Source: CAYNHT01 sp964397485
Lineage (GTDB): Bacteria > Bacillota_I > Bacilli_A > RF39 > UBA660
Reading direction: 5' to 3'
DNA length: 64,000 nt
Assembly (NCBI GenBank): GCA_964397485.1
Contig: CAYNHT010000001.1
Span: 1 to 64,000, forward strand
Shown here piece by piece: positions 1-8,297 of this stretch (position 1 is its first letter; the number at the start of each line of letters is the position of its first letter). Position numbers and translations under genes: made by a program. Below the pieces are notes generated by a model, which had not been told where the DNA came from, ran no database searches, and saw only the letters and a program-made list of their open reading frames with translations.

Positions 1-1
1 A

Positions 2-1114
2 ATAATAACAAGAAGTAATGTATTTAACTTAGATAATACAGCTCCAGTAATAACAGTAAATCCAGCAACGGTAACTGTATATAAAGGAACAACATATATG
101 GATACTGGTGTAACAGCAACCGATAATATTAACGGGAATATCACATCAAGTATAGTAACAAGTGGGAATGTAAATACAAATGTAGCCGGTTCATATACAT
201 TAACATATAATGTAAGCGATTCTGCTGGTAATGCTGCACTAGCTAAAACAAGAACGGTGAATGTTTTAGAGACGACTTTCAATTATACTTATACTGGTAA
301 TTATCAAATATTCACAGCTCCATATACCGGAAATTATAATATTCAGTTATGGGGAGCAAGAGGTGGTAGCAGTAGTGATGGTCAAGGTGCATATGTGTCT
401 GGAAGAATTTCTCTGCTTGCTAATACAACTTTCTATATCTATATTGGACAAAGAGGGGGAGAAGGTGGATATAATGGTGGAGGTCACCATTCTATAAATG
501 GTATTCAAATAGACGGTTACAATGGTGGAGGAGCTACAGATATACGTTTGGTAAACGGTGTGTGGAATGATTTTGATAGTTTAAAATCTCGAATTATTGT
601 AGCCGCTGGAGGTGGAGGAAATTCTCACTGTGGTTTTGGTGCTCCTGGCGGCGGTTTAACAGGTTTAAAAGGAGTGAATGGAGTTTGTTCGGGTCCAGAT
701 ACTGCAGGATTAGGAGCTAGTCAAACAAGTGGAGGATTAGCAGGATATTTTAGTTGGAGTGGAACAGCCCCTACCAATGGTATATTTGGTGTTGGAGGAA
801 GTGGTAATAGTGCCTACGGCGGAGGCGGAGGCGGAGGCTACTACGGCGGAGGCGGTTCTGGAGTTACATCTTCAAGCATGGGAGGTGGAGGTTCTGGTTC
901 GTCATTCATTTCTGGATATTTAGGATGCAATGCAATCTCATCATCTTCTATTTCTACTAATATCACTCACACTGGGCAACCGAACCATTATTCTGGGTAT
1001 GTATTTAGTGATACCCAAATGATATCTGGTAACTCATCGATGCCAAATCCAAGTGGTGGAACTATGATCGGTAATAACGGAAATGGGTATGCTAGAATAG
1101 TATTCATTCCCTAG
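2..1114 (+). CDS. Prepilin-like glycine-rich surface protein, 5' end outside window
   Basis: The reading frame is open from base 2, so the gene is cut by the window edge; 370 residues are visible. The order is the end of one Ig-like module, a DUF5011-type Ig-like module starting TAPVITVNP, then a glycine-rich C-terminal domain that opens with FNYTYTGNYQIF and is dense in GGGGGG-YYGGGG tracts, ending GNGYARIVFIP. The same C-terminal plan is present in the next two genes, whose N termini are type IV prepilin-like, so this is very probably the first of three tandem paralogues. The glycine-rich domain resembles Pfam Gly_rich (also found in the ALK receptor ectodomain). The role is inferred to be surface adhesion or a filament component; the ligand is unknown. 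Confidence 0.85.
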   Translation: MITRSNVFNLDNTAPVITVNPATVTVYKGTTYMDTGVTATDNINGNITSSIVTSGNVNTNVAGSYTLTYNVSDSAGNAALAKTRTVNVLETTFNYTYTGNYQIFTAPYTGNYNIQLWGARGGSSSDGQGAYVSGRISLLANTTFYIYIGQRGGEGGYNGGGHHSINGIQIDGYNGGGATDIRLVNGVWNDFDSLKSRIIVAAGGGGNSHCGFGAPGGGLTGLKGVNGVCSGPDTAGLGASQTSGGLAGYFSWSGTAPTNGIFGVGGSGNSAYGGGGGGGYYGGGGSGVTSSSMGGGGSGSSFISGYLGCNAISSSSISTNITHTGQPNHYSGYVFSDTQMISGNSSMPNPSGGTMIGNNGNGYARIVFIP

Positions 1115-1118
1115 TGTT

Positions 1119-1149
1119 AAAAAATAGAAAATTATTTCTATTTTTTTAT
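1119..1149 (+). terminator. Intrinsic terminator after first prepilin-like gene
   Basis: An 11-bp A/T-rich stem (1120-1130 with 1135-1145) is followed by a T run, just after the stop codon. Confidence 0.6.
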
Positions 1150-1168
1150 ACTATAAATATTATAAACA

Positions 1169-1198
1169 TTGACTAAATATGTAGCGTTTTGGTATACT
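1169..1198 (+). promoter_or_regulatory. SigA-type promoter with extended -10, prepilin-like gene 2
   Basis: TTGACT at 1169 and TATACT at 1193 are separated by 18 bases, with TG one base upstream of the -10. The same boxes and spacing recur at 3255-3284 before the next paralogue. An alternative TTG start at 1169 would lie inside this promoter, which supports the later ATG. Confidence 0.75.
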
Positions 1199-1240
1199 AA
1201 ACTTAATAAAATAGTAAAATTTGGAAGGATAAAACGAAGT

Positions 1241-3190
1241 ATGAAAAAAGGATTTACATTAATAGAATTGTTAGCGGTAATAGTAATATTAGCAGTAGTA
1301 GCTCTAATATCAGTACCATTAGTATTAGGAGTAATAGATAAAGTTCAAAAATCTTCTTATGAAGCAAGTATGAGAAGTGTTTTTGGTGCTGCAGATTTAT
1401 ATATAGCATCAAGTGAATTTGAAGTCTTTCCAGAAGAAGGAATAAATGTAGTTGATACTAAGATTCAAATGAAAAATAAAAACTTTACAAGCGGTAAGAT
1501 AATAAAAAATGAACAAGGTATTTTAGAACTAGATAAAGTAAGTAACGGGAAATACTGTGCTGGTGGAACTATAAATAATATAGTCATTGTAACAGGTAGT
1601 TGTGATGCACTAGATATAACACCACCAACAATAACAATAACATCAAATCTAGTAACAAGTAGTTCAATAACAATAGTAGCTAGTGCTGAAGATTTGGAAA
1701 GTGGAATAAATGGATATCAATTTAGTAAAGATAACGGGAGTACTTGGACCTCAAAACAAATAAGTAACGTCTATAATTTTACAGGACTTTCAAATGATAC
1801 CAATTACACATTTAAAGTAAGAGTATACAACAACAATGAATTATCAACATTATCAGAAGAACTAATAGTAAGAACAAATGATATAGCGATTCCAACATAT
1901 TCAATTAATACAACTGATTGGACTCATGAAAAGATAGTAACAATCTATTATCCAGAAAGACAAGCAGGACTTGTTTATGAATATAGTTTAGATGGGGCAA
2001 CAACATGGTTATTAGTAGAATCCCCATCAACAACTAAAGAAATAACATTTAATGATAACGGAAGTGTAATCGCAAGAATAGCGGATGGAACAAATGAAAT
2101 AAGTGGAACAAGTTATCAAGTAACAAATATAGATAAAATAGCCCCGGTTATTACAGTAAATCCTGAAACAGTTTTTGTTGGATTAGGAAGTATATATAAT
2201 GATTTAGGTGTTACCGCATATGATGATATGTTAGGCGACATAACAGGTTCGATTATAAAAACAGGTAATGTTGATACATCTACAACAGGATCTTATGTAC
2301 TAACGTATAATGTAAGCGATTTAGCCGGGAATGCAGCTATAACAAAAACAAGAACAGTTAATGTTATTGACGCAACATTCAACTTTAACTATACCGGCAA
2401 TAGCCAAACATTTAATGTACCAATAACGGGTAAATATAAAATTGAATTATGGGGTGCCCAGGGGGGACTTAGAACTTGGGATGATAGAGGATTTGTTGGA
2501 GGCAAAGGGGCCTTGGTACAAGGTATAATTCATTTGTCTCAAAATGAAATTCTATATGTATATGTCGGAGGCAAAGGTGGAGACACGACTGGTACTGAAA
2601 GGGGTCTTGGTGGTTATAACGGTGGCGGACTTGGTGGAATAGCAGAGTTCACAACTTGGCGAGGTGGTCCTGGAGGCGGTGGCGCCACTGATGTTAGAAT
2701 TGGTGGAACTTCACTTGTAAATAGAATAATGATAGCGGCCGGTGGGGCTGGAACCGCATCACATAACTCTGGCTACCATGGTGGCGGACTTGAGGGCCAA
2801 GGTGACTATAGAGAAACGGGCTATACAGGTGGTACCCAAACTTCTGGTGGGGCTGCATGGCATAATGACCCTGCTTACACTAACACTATGACACCTGGTA
2901 CTTTTGGCCAAGGTGGAATGGGAGGAACTACAAGTAGTGGTTCAGGACATTGGGCCGGTTCTGGTGGTGGCGGAGGCTACTACGGCGGAGGCGGAGGCGG
3001 AATAAATAGTTCTGGCGGCGGTGGTTCGTCATTCATTTCAGGACATACGGGATGTAATGCAGTTAATTCAAGCAGTAGCCATACTGGTCAGCCAAATCAT
3101 TTTTCAGGATATATATTTACAGAATCGCAAATGTTTTTGGGAATTAAAGACGGAAATGGTTATGCAAGGATAACTTTCATATCGCAATAG
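1241..3190 (+). CDS. Prepilin-like glycine-rich surface protein (paralogue 2)
   Basis: 649 residues from the ATG at 1241, with GGAAGG 12 bases upstream. The N terminus MKKGFTLIELLAVIVIL is a type IV prepilin signal: short basic leader, cleavage expected at G4/F5, conserved E at mature position 5, then a hydrophobic helix. After the pilin-like head come an FN3-like module (about residues 130-210), an Ig-like module with paired Trp (about 215-295), a DUF5011-type Ig-like module (about 300-375) and a glycine-rich domain to the end. Prepilin peptidase processing and surface display are expected from the signal. The N-terminal half is almost identical to the next gene, whereas the glycine-rich part differs. 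It is far larger than an ordinary pilin (about 150 residues), so it may be an adhesin-like minor pilin. The exact function is unknown. Confidence 0.85.
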   Translation: MKKGFTLIELLAVIVILAVVALISVPLVLGVIDKVQKSSYEASMRSVFGAADLYIASSEFEVFPEEGINVVDTKIQMKNKNFTSGKIIKNEQGILELDKVSNGKYCAGGTINNIVIVTGSCDALDITPPTITITSNLVTSSSITIVASAEDLESGINGYQFSKDNGSTWTSKQISNVYNFTGLSNDTNYTFKVRVYNNNELSTLSEELIVRTNDIAIPTYSINTTDWTHEKIVTIYYPERQAGLVYEYSLDGATTWLLVESPSTTKEITFNDNGSVIARIADGTNEISGTSYQVTNIDKIAPVITVNPETVFVGLGSIYNDLGVTAYDDMLGDITGSIIKTGNVDTSTTGSYVLTYNVSDLAGNAAITKTRTVNVIDATFNFNYTGNSQTFNVPITGKYKIELWGAQGGLRTWDDRGFVGGKGALVQGIIHLSQNEILYVYVGGKGGDTTGTERGLGGYNGGGLGGIAEFTTWRGGPGGGGATDVRIGGTSLVNRIMIAAGGAGTASHNSGYHGGGLEGQGDYRETGYTGGTQTSGGAAWHNDPAYTNTMTPGTFGQGGMGGTTSSGSGHWAGSGGGGGYYGGGGGGINSSGGGGSSFISGHTGCNAVNSSSSHTGQPNHFSGYIFTESQMFLGIKDGNGYARITFISQ

Positions 3191-3206
3191 AAAAAGAATA
3201 AATATT

Positions 3207-3233
3207 AGAACTGATATGATCAGTTCTTTTTTC
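3207..3233 (+). terminator. Intrinsic terminator after prepilin-like gene 2
   Basis: A 9-bp stem AGAACTGAT/ATCAGTTCT (3207-3215 with 3219-3227) is followed by a T run. Confidence 0.85.
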
Positions 3234-3254
3234 TTGTCTATGATTGTATTATAA

Positions 3255-3284
3255 TTGACTAATTATGTGGTGATTTGATATACT
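3255..3284 (+). promoter_or_regulatory. SigA-type promoter with extended -10, prepilin-like gene 3
   Basis: TTGACT at 3255, an 18-base spacer, TG, then TATACT at 3279. The boxes are identical to those before paralogue 2, so the duplication unit includes its promoter. Confidence 0.75.
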
Positions 3285-3323
3285 AAATCTAGTTATATAG
3301 GGAGTATGGAAGGATAAAGATTT

Positions 3324-5363
3324 ATGAAAAAAGGATTTACATTGATAGAGTTATTAGCTGTAATAGTAATATTAGCAATAGTAGCACTAATATCAGTACC
3401 ATTAGTATTAGGAGTAATAGATAAAGTTCAAAAATCTTCTTATGAAGCTAGTTTGAGAAGTGTTTTTGGTGCTGCAGACTTATATATAGCTGGAAATGGA
3501 TTTGATGTGTTTCCAGATGATGGAATAAATGTAGTTGACACTAAGATTCAAATGAAAAATAAAAACTTTACAAGCGGTAAGATACTAAAAAATGAACAAG
3601 GTGTTTTAGAGCTAGATAAAGTAAGTAATGGAAAATACTGTGCCGGTGGAACTATAAATAATATAGTCATTGTAACAGGTAGTTGTGATGCACTAGATAT
3701 AACACCACCAACAATAACAATAGCATCAAATCTAGTAACAAGTAGTTCAATAACAATAGTAGCTAATGCTGAAGATTTGGAAAGTGGAATAAATGGATAT
3801 CAATTTAGTAAAGATAATGGAATTACTTGGACAACAAAACAAATAAGTAACGTCTATAATTTTACAGGACTAACCAGTAATACAAATTACACATTTAAAG
3901 TAAGAGTATATAACAACAATGAATTATCAACAGTATCAGAACAATTAGTAGTAACGACAAATGATATTGCAATTCCTACATACTCAATTAATACAACTGA
4001 TTGGACTCACGAAAAGATAGTAACAATCCGTTATCCAGAAAGACAAACAGGACTTGTTTATGAATATAGTTTAGATGGGGCAATAACATGGATATTAGTA
4101 GAAGCACCATCAACAACTAAAGAAATAACATTTACCGATAATGGAAGTGTAATTGCAAGAATATCGGATGGAACAAACGAAATAAGTGGGGCTAGTTATG
4201 CAGTTACTAATATCGATACAACTCCTCCAGTAATTACAGTAAATCCTATAAATGTAACAATATATCAAGGAAGTAATTATGTTGATAGTGGTATTAGTGC
4301 GATTGATGATATGTTAGGAAATATCACATCAAGTATTATTACAACAGGAAGTGTGAATGTTAATCAACCAGGAACATATATATTAACGTACAATGTAAGT
4401 GATTTAGCCGGTAATGAAGCAGTCACTAAAACAAGGACTATCGAAGTTATTCAAACAATTTATAATTTTAATTATACTGGAAATTCCCAAACGTTTTCAG
4501 TACCATATTCGGGAAATTATAAAATTGAATTATGGGGGGCACAAGGTGGTGGAGATTCAACTGCTGGTAAAGGTTCTTATACAACAGGAAATATTTCTCT
4601 AAGTTCTGGAATTAATATATATGTATATGTTGGAGAGGCGGGTATGAGTGGAAATTATAAGAGTGATGAAACTATTACGAATGAAACGTATCCAACATTT
4701 AATGGTGGAGGTGCTGGTGGTCTAGCAGGTGGTCCATATTTTGCCAACGATACCTTGTATAGATATACATATGGTAGTTCTGGTGGTGGAGCAACCGATG
4801 TAAGGTTAGCTGGAGGGAATTGGGATGAATCTAATTCTTTAAAAACAAGAATAATGGTTGCAGCTGGCTCTGCTGGGGCTACTGCGACAAATAATCTAGA
4901 TAATGGTAACGGAGTTGCCGGAGGGTTAACTGGTTACACAGGGAATACCATGACCGCTTACCCTGATAATGGTGGAATTGGTGCTACTCAAAATAGCGGA
5001 TATATGTTTGGTAAAGGTCAAAATGGTGGAAATGGCCCACAAACCGGAGGAACTGGATTTGGTTACTGTCATGGTCATCACGGCGGTGGTGGCGGCTATT
5101 ACGGTGGATTTGGTGGTATTTCTACAGGAGGCAGTTGTTATAGAATCGGTGGAGGCGGAGGTTCATCATTCATCTCAGGACATACTGGTTGTAATGCAAT
5201 TAATTCAAGTGGTAGTCACACAGGTCAACCAAACCACTATTCAGGATATGTATTTAATAACACCGAAATGATACCAGGAAACTTAACGATGCCAAACCCA
5301 GCTGGTGGAACTATGACTGGTAAAAGTGGAAATGGATATGCTAGAATAACATTTATTCCCTAA
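3324..5363 (+). CDS. Prepilin-like glycine-rich surface protein (paralogue 3)
   Basis: 679 residues, ATG with GGAAGG upstream. The architecture matches the preceding gene: type IV prepilin signal MKKGFTLIELLAVIVIL, pilin-like head with one Cys pair region (KYCAGG and GSCDAL), FN3-like module, two Ig-like modules, then a glycine-rich domain rich in GGGGGYYGG and ending GNGYARITFIP. Residues 1-300 differ from the previous paralogue at only scattered positions, while the glycine-rich domain carries different insertions (around TNETYPTFNGGGAGG). This pattern fits duplication followed by divergence or recombination of the exposed end. Prepilin peptidase processing and surface localisation are inferred from the signal. 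Confidence 0.87.
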   Translation: MKKGFTLIELLAVIVILAIVALISVPLVLGVIDKVQKSSYEASLRSVFGAADLYIAGNGFDVFPDDGINVVDTKIQMKNKNFTSGKILKNEQGVLELDKVSNGKYCAGGTINNIVIVTGSCDALDITPPTITIASNLVTSSSITIVANAEDLESGINGYQFSKDNGITWTTKQISNVYNFTGLTSNTNYTFKVRVYNNNELSTVSEQLVVTTNDIAIPTYSINTTDWTHEKIVTIRYPERQTGLVYEYSLDGAITWILVEAPSTTKEITFTDNGSVIARISDGTNEISGASYAVTNIDTTPPVITVNPINVTIYQGSNYVDSGISAIDDMLGNITSSIITTGSVNVNQPGTYILTYNVSDLAGNEAVTKTRTIEVIQTIYNFNYTGNSQTFSVPYSGNYKIELWGAQGGGDSTAGKGSYTTGNISLSSGINIYVYVGEAGMSGNYKSDETITNETYPTFNGGGAGGLAGGPYFANDTLYRYTYGSSGGGATDVRLAGGNWDESNSLKTRIMVAAGSAGATATNNLDNGNGVAGGLTGYTGNTMTAYPDNGGIGATQNSGYMFGKGQNGGNGPQTGGTGFGYCHGHHGGGGGYYGGFGGISTGGSCYRIGGGGGSSFISGHTGCNAINSSGSHTGQPNHYSGYVFNNTEMIPGNLTMPNPAGGTMTGKSGNGYARITFIP

Positions 5364-5371
5364 AACATAGT

Positions 5372-5399
5372 AACAGGTATTGAAATATACCTGTTTTTA
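5372..5399 (+). terminator. Intrinsic terminator closing the prepilin-like array
   Basis: Stem AACAGGTAT/ATACCTGTT (5372-5380 with 5387-5395) followed by T's. Confidence 0.8.
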
Positions 5400-5513
5400 T
5401 TTAGTATTTATAATTTTGTCGAGTTTTAATAGTTAAAAAATATATATAGACTAATCAATTATTTTTTGATATAATTAATTAGGCTTTTTTAATTTAGAAA
5501 GAAAGGAGAAAAT

Positions 5514-7160
5514 ATGAGTAAAATAAAAATGTTTAGTCTTGGCGGACTAAACGAAAACGGAAAAAATATGTATATAGTAGAAGTTGATAATGATATTTTT
5601 GTTTTTGATGCAGGTTTGAAATATGCTGATGATAAAATGCTAGGTGTTGATTACATTATTCCAAACTACGATTATTTAAAGGAAAACAAAGATAGAATAA
5701 AAGGAATTTTTGTGACACATGGTCACGATGAACAAATGGGAGCAATACCGGACATCCTACTTGATATTCCTGAATTAAAAATATATGCAACAACTTTTAC
5801 AATGGAAATATTAAAAAAAGAATTAATTGAAGAAGGGTTGAATACGGATAATTTGATAGAAATCCAACCCCACCGTAAGATTAATTTTGGGAAAAACAGT
5901 ATTTTTCCAATTAGTTTAACACATTCTGTGCCAGACACAGTAGGATATGTTTTATATACTGAAGATGGTGCAATATTTTATACGGGTAATTTTGTGTTTG
6001 ATTCAACAATGACAGGATCATACAAAACTGATATCGGGAAACTTGCATATGTTGGTAAACAAGGTGTTTTATGTTTGTTAAGTGAATCTTTATATGCTGA
6101 CAAAGTGGGGTATACTTCACCTAGTCATCGTATTTCATCAATTATAAGGGAAGCTTTAAATAAAAATGAGGGAAGAATAATATTTAATATTTTTCAAGCT
6201 CAATTATACCGTATTCAAGAATTATTTACGGAAATTTTAAAGACTAATCGAAATATTGTTATAATGGGGAAAAGACTAGAAAGCATAATTATAAAAGCTA
6301 TCGACATGAAATATATTGATTTTGATAAATCAAGAATAACTAATATTCATCATTTAAATGATCCTAATGTTGTAGTTTTAATATCAGATGAAAGAGAAAA
6401 ACCATTCTCTAATATTAAGAGAATAGTTAGAGGTTTTGATAAATTAGTTAAAATAAAAGAAACTGACACAGTGGTTTTTGCTACTTCTGTATATGAAGGA
6501 ATGGAGAAAAGTGCATCAAAAATATTTGATAGTATTTCTAAAATAGGAGCTAAACTAATTGTGTTATCATCGAAAAAACACTTAGATCATCATGCTTCTA
6601 GTGAAGATTTAATGTTAATGATAGATTTAATGCAACCAAAATATTATTTCCCTGTTATTGGTGAATATCGTCATCAGGTTGCTAATGCTAATACTGCAAG
6701 AAGAGTTGGTATAGCGGATGATAATGTTTTACTAAAACTTAATGGACAAGTAATTACTTTTGAAAATGGAGTATTACAAGATACAGGTGAAAAAGTAAAA
6801 GTAGATGATATTCTTATTGATGGAAAAACAGTTGGCGATATTGGTGAATTAGTTTTAAAAGATCGTGAATCATTAAGTCAAAATGGTATTGTTATTGTTA
6901 GTGTAACAATAGATAGAGCAACTAAAAAGGTTCTGGCAGGCCCTGAGATACTTACAAGAGGTTTTATATATGTTAAAGATAATATTAATTTAATTAAAGA
7001 AGCTGAAAAAATATGTTTAGAAGTTGTTAATGAAAACACTAAACCAAACTATATTGAATTTAACAAAATAAAATCTGGTGTCCGTGATAAATTAGGAAAA
7101 TATTTATATCGTGAGACTGAATGTAATCCTATGATTTTAGTTGTAATGCAAGAAGTATAA
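5514..7160 (+). CDS. RNase J family protein with degraded metal-binding site (J2-like)
   Basis: 548 residues with the RNase J plan: metallo-beta-lactamase domain, beta-CASP domain and the C-terminal domain containing AGPEILTRGFIYVKD. RNase J is the 5'-3' exo/endoribonuclease of Bacilli, working as J1/J2 complexes in RNA decay and maturation. Here the metal site is eroded. Motif 2 reads HGHDEQ (residues 69-74) instead of HGHEDH. H137 is kept in THSVPD. TGN (N159) replaces the usual TGD. PVIGEYRH (I382) replaces PVHGEYR. At least four canonical ligands are changed, so this is more likely a non-catalytic, J2-type partner than the active enzyme, which must lie elsewhere. GAAAGGAG precedes the ATG. 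It is a single-gene unit followed by a terminator. Confidence 0.88.
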   Translation: MSKIKMFSLGGLNENGKNMYIVEVDNDIFVFDAGLKYADDKMLGVDYIIPNYDYLKENKDRIKGIFVTHGHDEQMGAIPDILLDIPELKIYATTFTMEILKKELIEEGLNTDNLIEIQPHRKINFGKNSIFPISLTHSVPDTVGYVLYTEDGAIFYTGNFVFDSTMTGSYKTDIGKLAYVGKQGVLCLLSESLYADKVGYTSPSHRISSIIREALNKNEGRIIFNIFQAQLYRIQELFTEILKTNRNIVIMGKRLESIIIKAIDMKYIDFDKSRITNIHHLNDPNVVVLISDEREKPFSNIKRIVRGFDKLVKIKETDTVVFATSVYEGMEKSASKIFDSISKIGAKLIVLSSKKHLDHHASSEDLMLMIDLMQPKYYFPVIGEYRHQVANANTARRVGIADDNVLLKLNGQVITFENGVLQDTGEKVKVDDILIDGKTVGDIGELVLKDRESLSQNGIVIVSVTIDRATKKVLAGPEILTRGFIYVKDNINLIKEAEKICLEVVNENTKPNYIEFNKIKSGVRDKLGKYLYRETECNPMILVVMQEV

Positions 7161-7173
7161 TATAATTAAATAG

Positions 7174-7203
7174 AGTTAAATGAATTTCATTTAACTTTTT
7201 ATT
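7174..7203 (+). terminator. Intrinsic terminator after RNase J-like gene
   Basis: 10-bp stem AGTTAAATGA/TCATTTAACT followed by TTTTATTT. Confidence 0.75.
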
Positions 7204-7219
7204 TATCAAAATTGTCAAT

Positions 7220-7248
7220 TTGCATTTTTTTTATTTATAGTATATAAT
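7220..7248 (+). promoter_or_regulatory. SigA-type promoter before 7349 gene
   Basis: TTGCAT at 7220 and TATAAT at 7243, spacer 17. The implied leader is about 95 bases, without an obvious strong fold. Confidence 0.6.
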
Positions 7249-7348
7249 AGCAAGCGTTTGGGAGATTTTGATTATATTCTTTTAAACCATTATTAAAATT
7301 CTACATTTAGAATGTTTAATAAAATATAAAATTAAGGGAGTTTTTAAC

Positions 7349-7879
7349 GTGTTAGGTTATATTAAAACTATTTTTAATCGCCAACCAATTCATTTTTATA
7401 ATCGTGAAAAAGTACGCCATTATATCGAAATTTATATTCAATCGGGGCATGCATATGAAAAAGTGGAGTTAGAAGTTTGTTCTAGAGATCCACAATTAAT
7501 TATAGACAAGTTGAAGAATGAAGCAAATAATTTTGATAAATTTGTTAAAGTTGTTTTTTTCGATAGAATTGAAACAAGAAAAAATCGAAAAATAACACTT
7601 GGGAAAAAAGTAAATTGTAGTGGTGGATATTATTTTGGAAAGAGATTAACAATGGCTGAGTTTGCTAGTATTAATAGAAGTAGAGGTATATATGATAATT
7701 TTATGACTTATGATGAATATCAACTTGGAGGAGTACTTCATATTAAGTCAGGTTTAATTAGTCCTATATATGGAAACGATATTGTAATTGATAGTGGGCT
7801 TGAAATGCCAAATGAAAATTTGGAGGAACATAAACGATTGATAAAAACAGTTTTAAATGATATGCAATTTGTTAGATAA
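7349..7879 (+). CDS. Hypothetical protein, 176 aa
   Basis: Not recognised. GTG start with AAGGGAG eight bases upstream; it stands alone between its own promoter and a terminator. The protein is soluble, basic in the N-terminal half and acidic at the end, with no signal peptide or membrane segment. Visible stretches are GGYYFGKRLT and a closing region rich in N/E/L. There is no catalytic motif that I can name. Confidence 0.75.
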   Translation: MLGYIKTIFNRQPIHFYNREKVRHYIEIYIQSGHAYEKVELEVCSRDPQLIIDKLKNEANNFDKFVKVVFFDRIETRKNRKITLGKKVNCSGGYYFGKRLTMAEFASINRSRGIYDNFMTYDEYQLGGVLHIKSGLISPIYGNDIVIDSGLEMPNENLEEHKRLIKTVLNDMQFVR

Positions 7880-7883
7880 AATG

Positions 7884-7910
7884 AAACATAACTATATAGT
7901 TATGTTTTTT
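7884..7910 (+). terminator. Intrinsic terminator after 7349 gene
   Basis: Stem AAACATAACTA/TAGTTATGTTT (7884-7894 with 7897-7907) followed by T's. Confidence 0.75.
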
Positions 7911-7964
7911 CTTGAAAAAAACTTATAATGATTATATAATATAAATAGTATAGGAGGGTATATT

Positions 7965-8297
7965 ATGACTTTGTGTATACTTATTTTAAAAGAAGAGGAT
8001 TTATTGGATGATTTGTTTCATAAATTTAAAAAGAATGATGTAAAAAATATAACTGTACTATCTAGCGTTAGTATGGTTAATGAGTATGTTAATAAAAACA
8101 AAAATAGGGATGTTCGAATATTTGGAACACTACGTCATTTAGTTGATTACTTTAGTGACGATAGCCGTACTTTATTAATTGTTTGCGAGGATGATATGGT
8201 TAATACTATAAGTGACGATATAAAGCAAATTGTTCCTGAACATCAATATGTTTTCTTTACGGTTGCTATTAATAATCTTCAAGGAAGTTTAGAGTAA
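7965..8297 (+). CDS. Small PII-like regulator candidate, partner of antiporter
   Basis: 110 residues, GGAGGG before the ATG. The opening TLCILILKEEDLLDDLFHKFK followed by a beta strand and SSVSM resembles the first beta-alpha-beta unit of PII-like (ferredoxin-fold) regulators, which bind nucleotides and control transporters. The stop codon overlaps the ATG of the cation:proton antiporter by one base (TAATG), so the two are translationally coupled and probably act together. The PII-like assignment is from motif impression only; a plain hypothetical is the alternative. Confidence 0.6.
   Translation: MTLCILILKEEDLLDDLFHKFKKNDVKNITVLSSVSMVNEYVNKNKNRDVRIFGTLRHLVDYFSDDSRTLLIVCEDDMVNTISDDIKQIVPEHQYVFFTVAINNLQGSLE

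Noticed and set aside
1169..1240. Longer start (TTG at 1169) for the second prepilin-like gene
   Set aside because: It begins on the -35 box and would put 24 residues before the prepilin signal, while the ATG at 1241 matches the next paralogue.
4414..5271. Frames of 62 and 100 residues inside the third prepilin-like gene
   Set aside because: They lie in other frames of a strongly supported gene and have no binding site or protein-like pattern.
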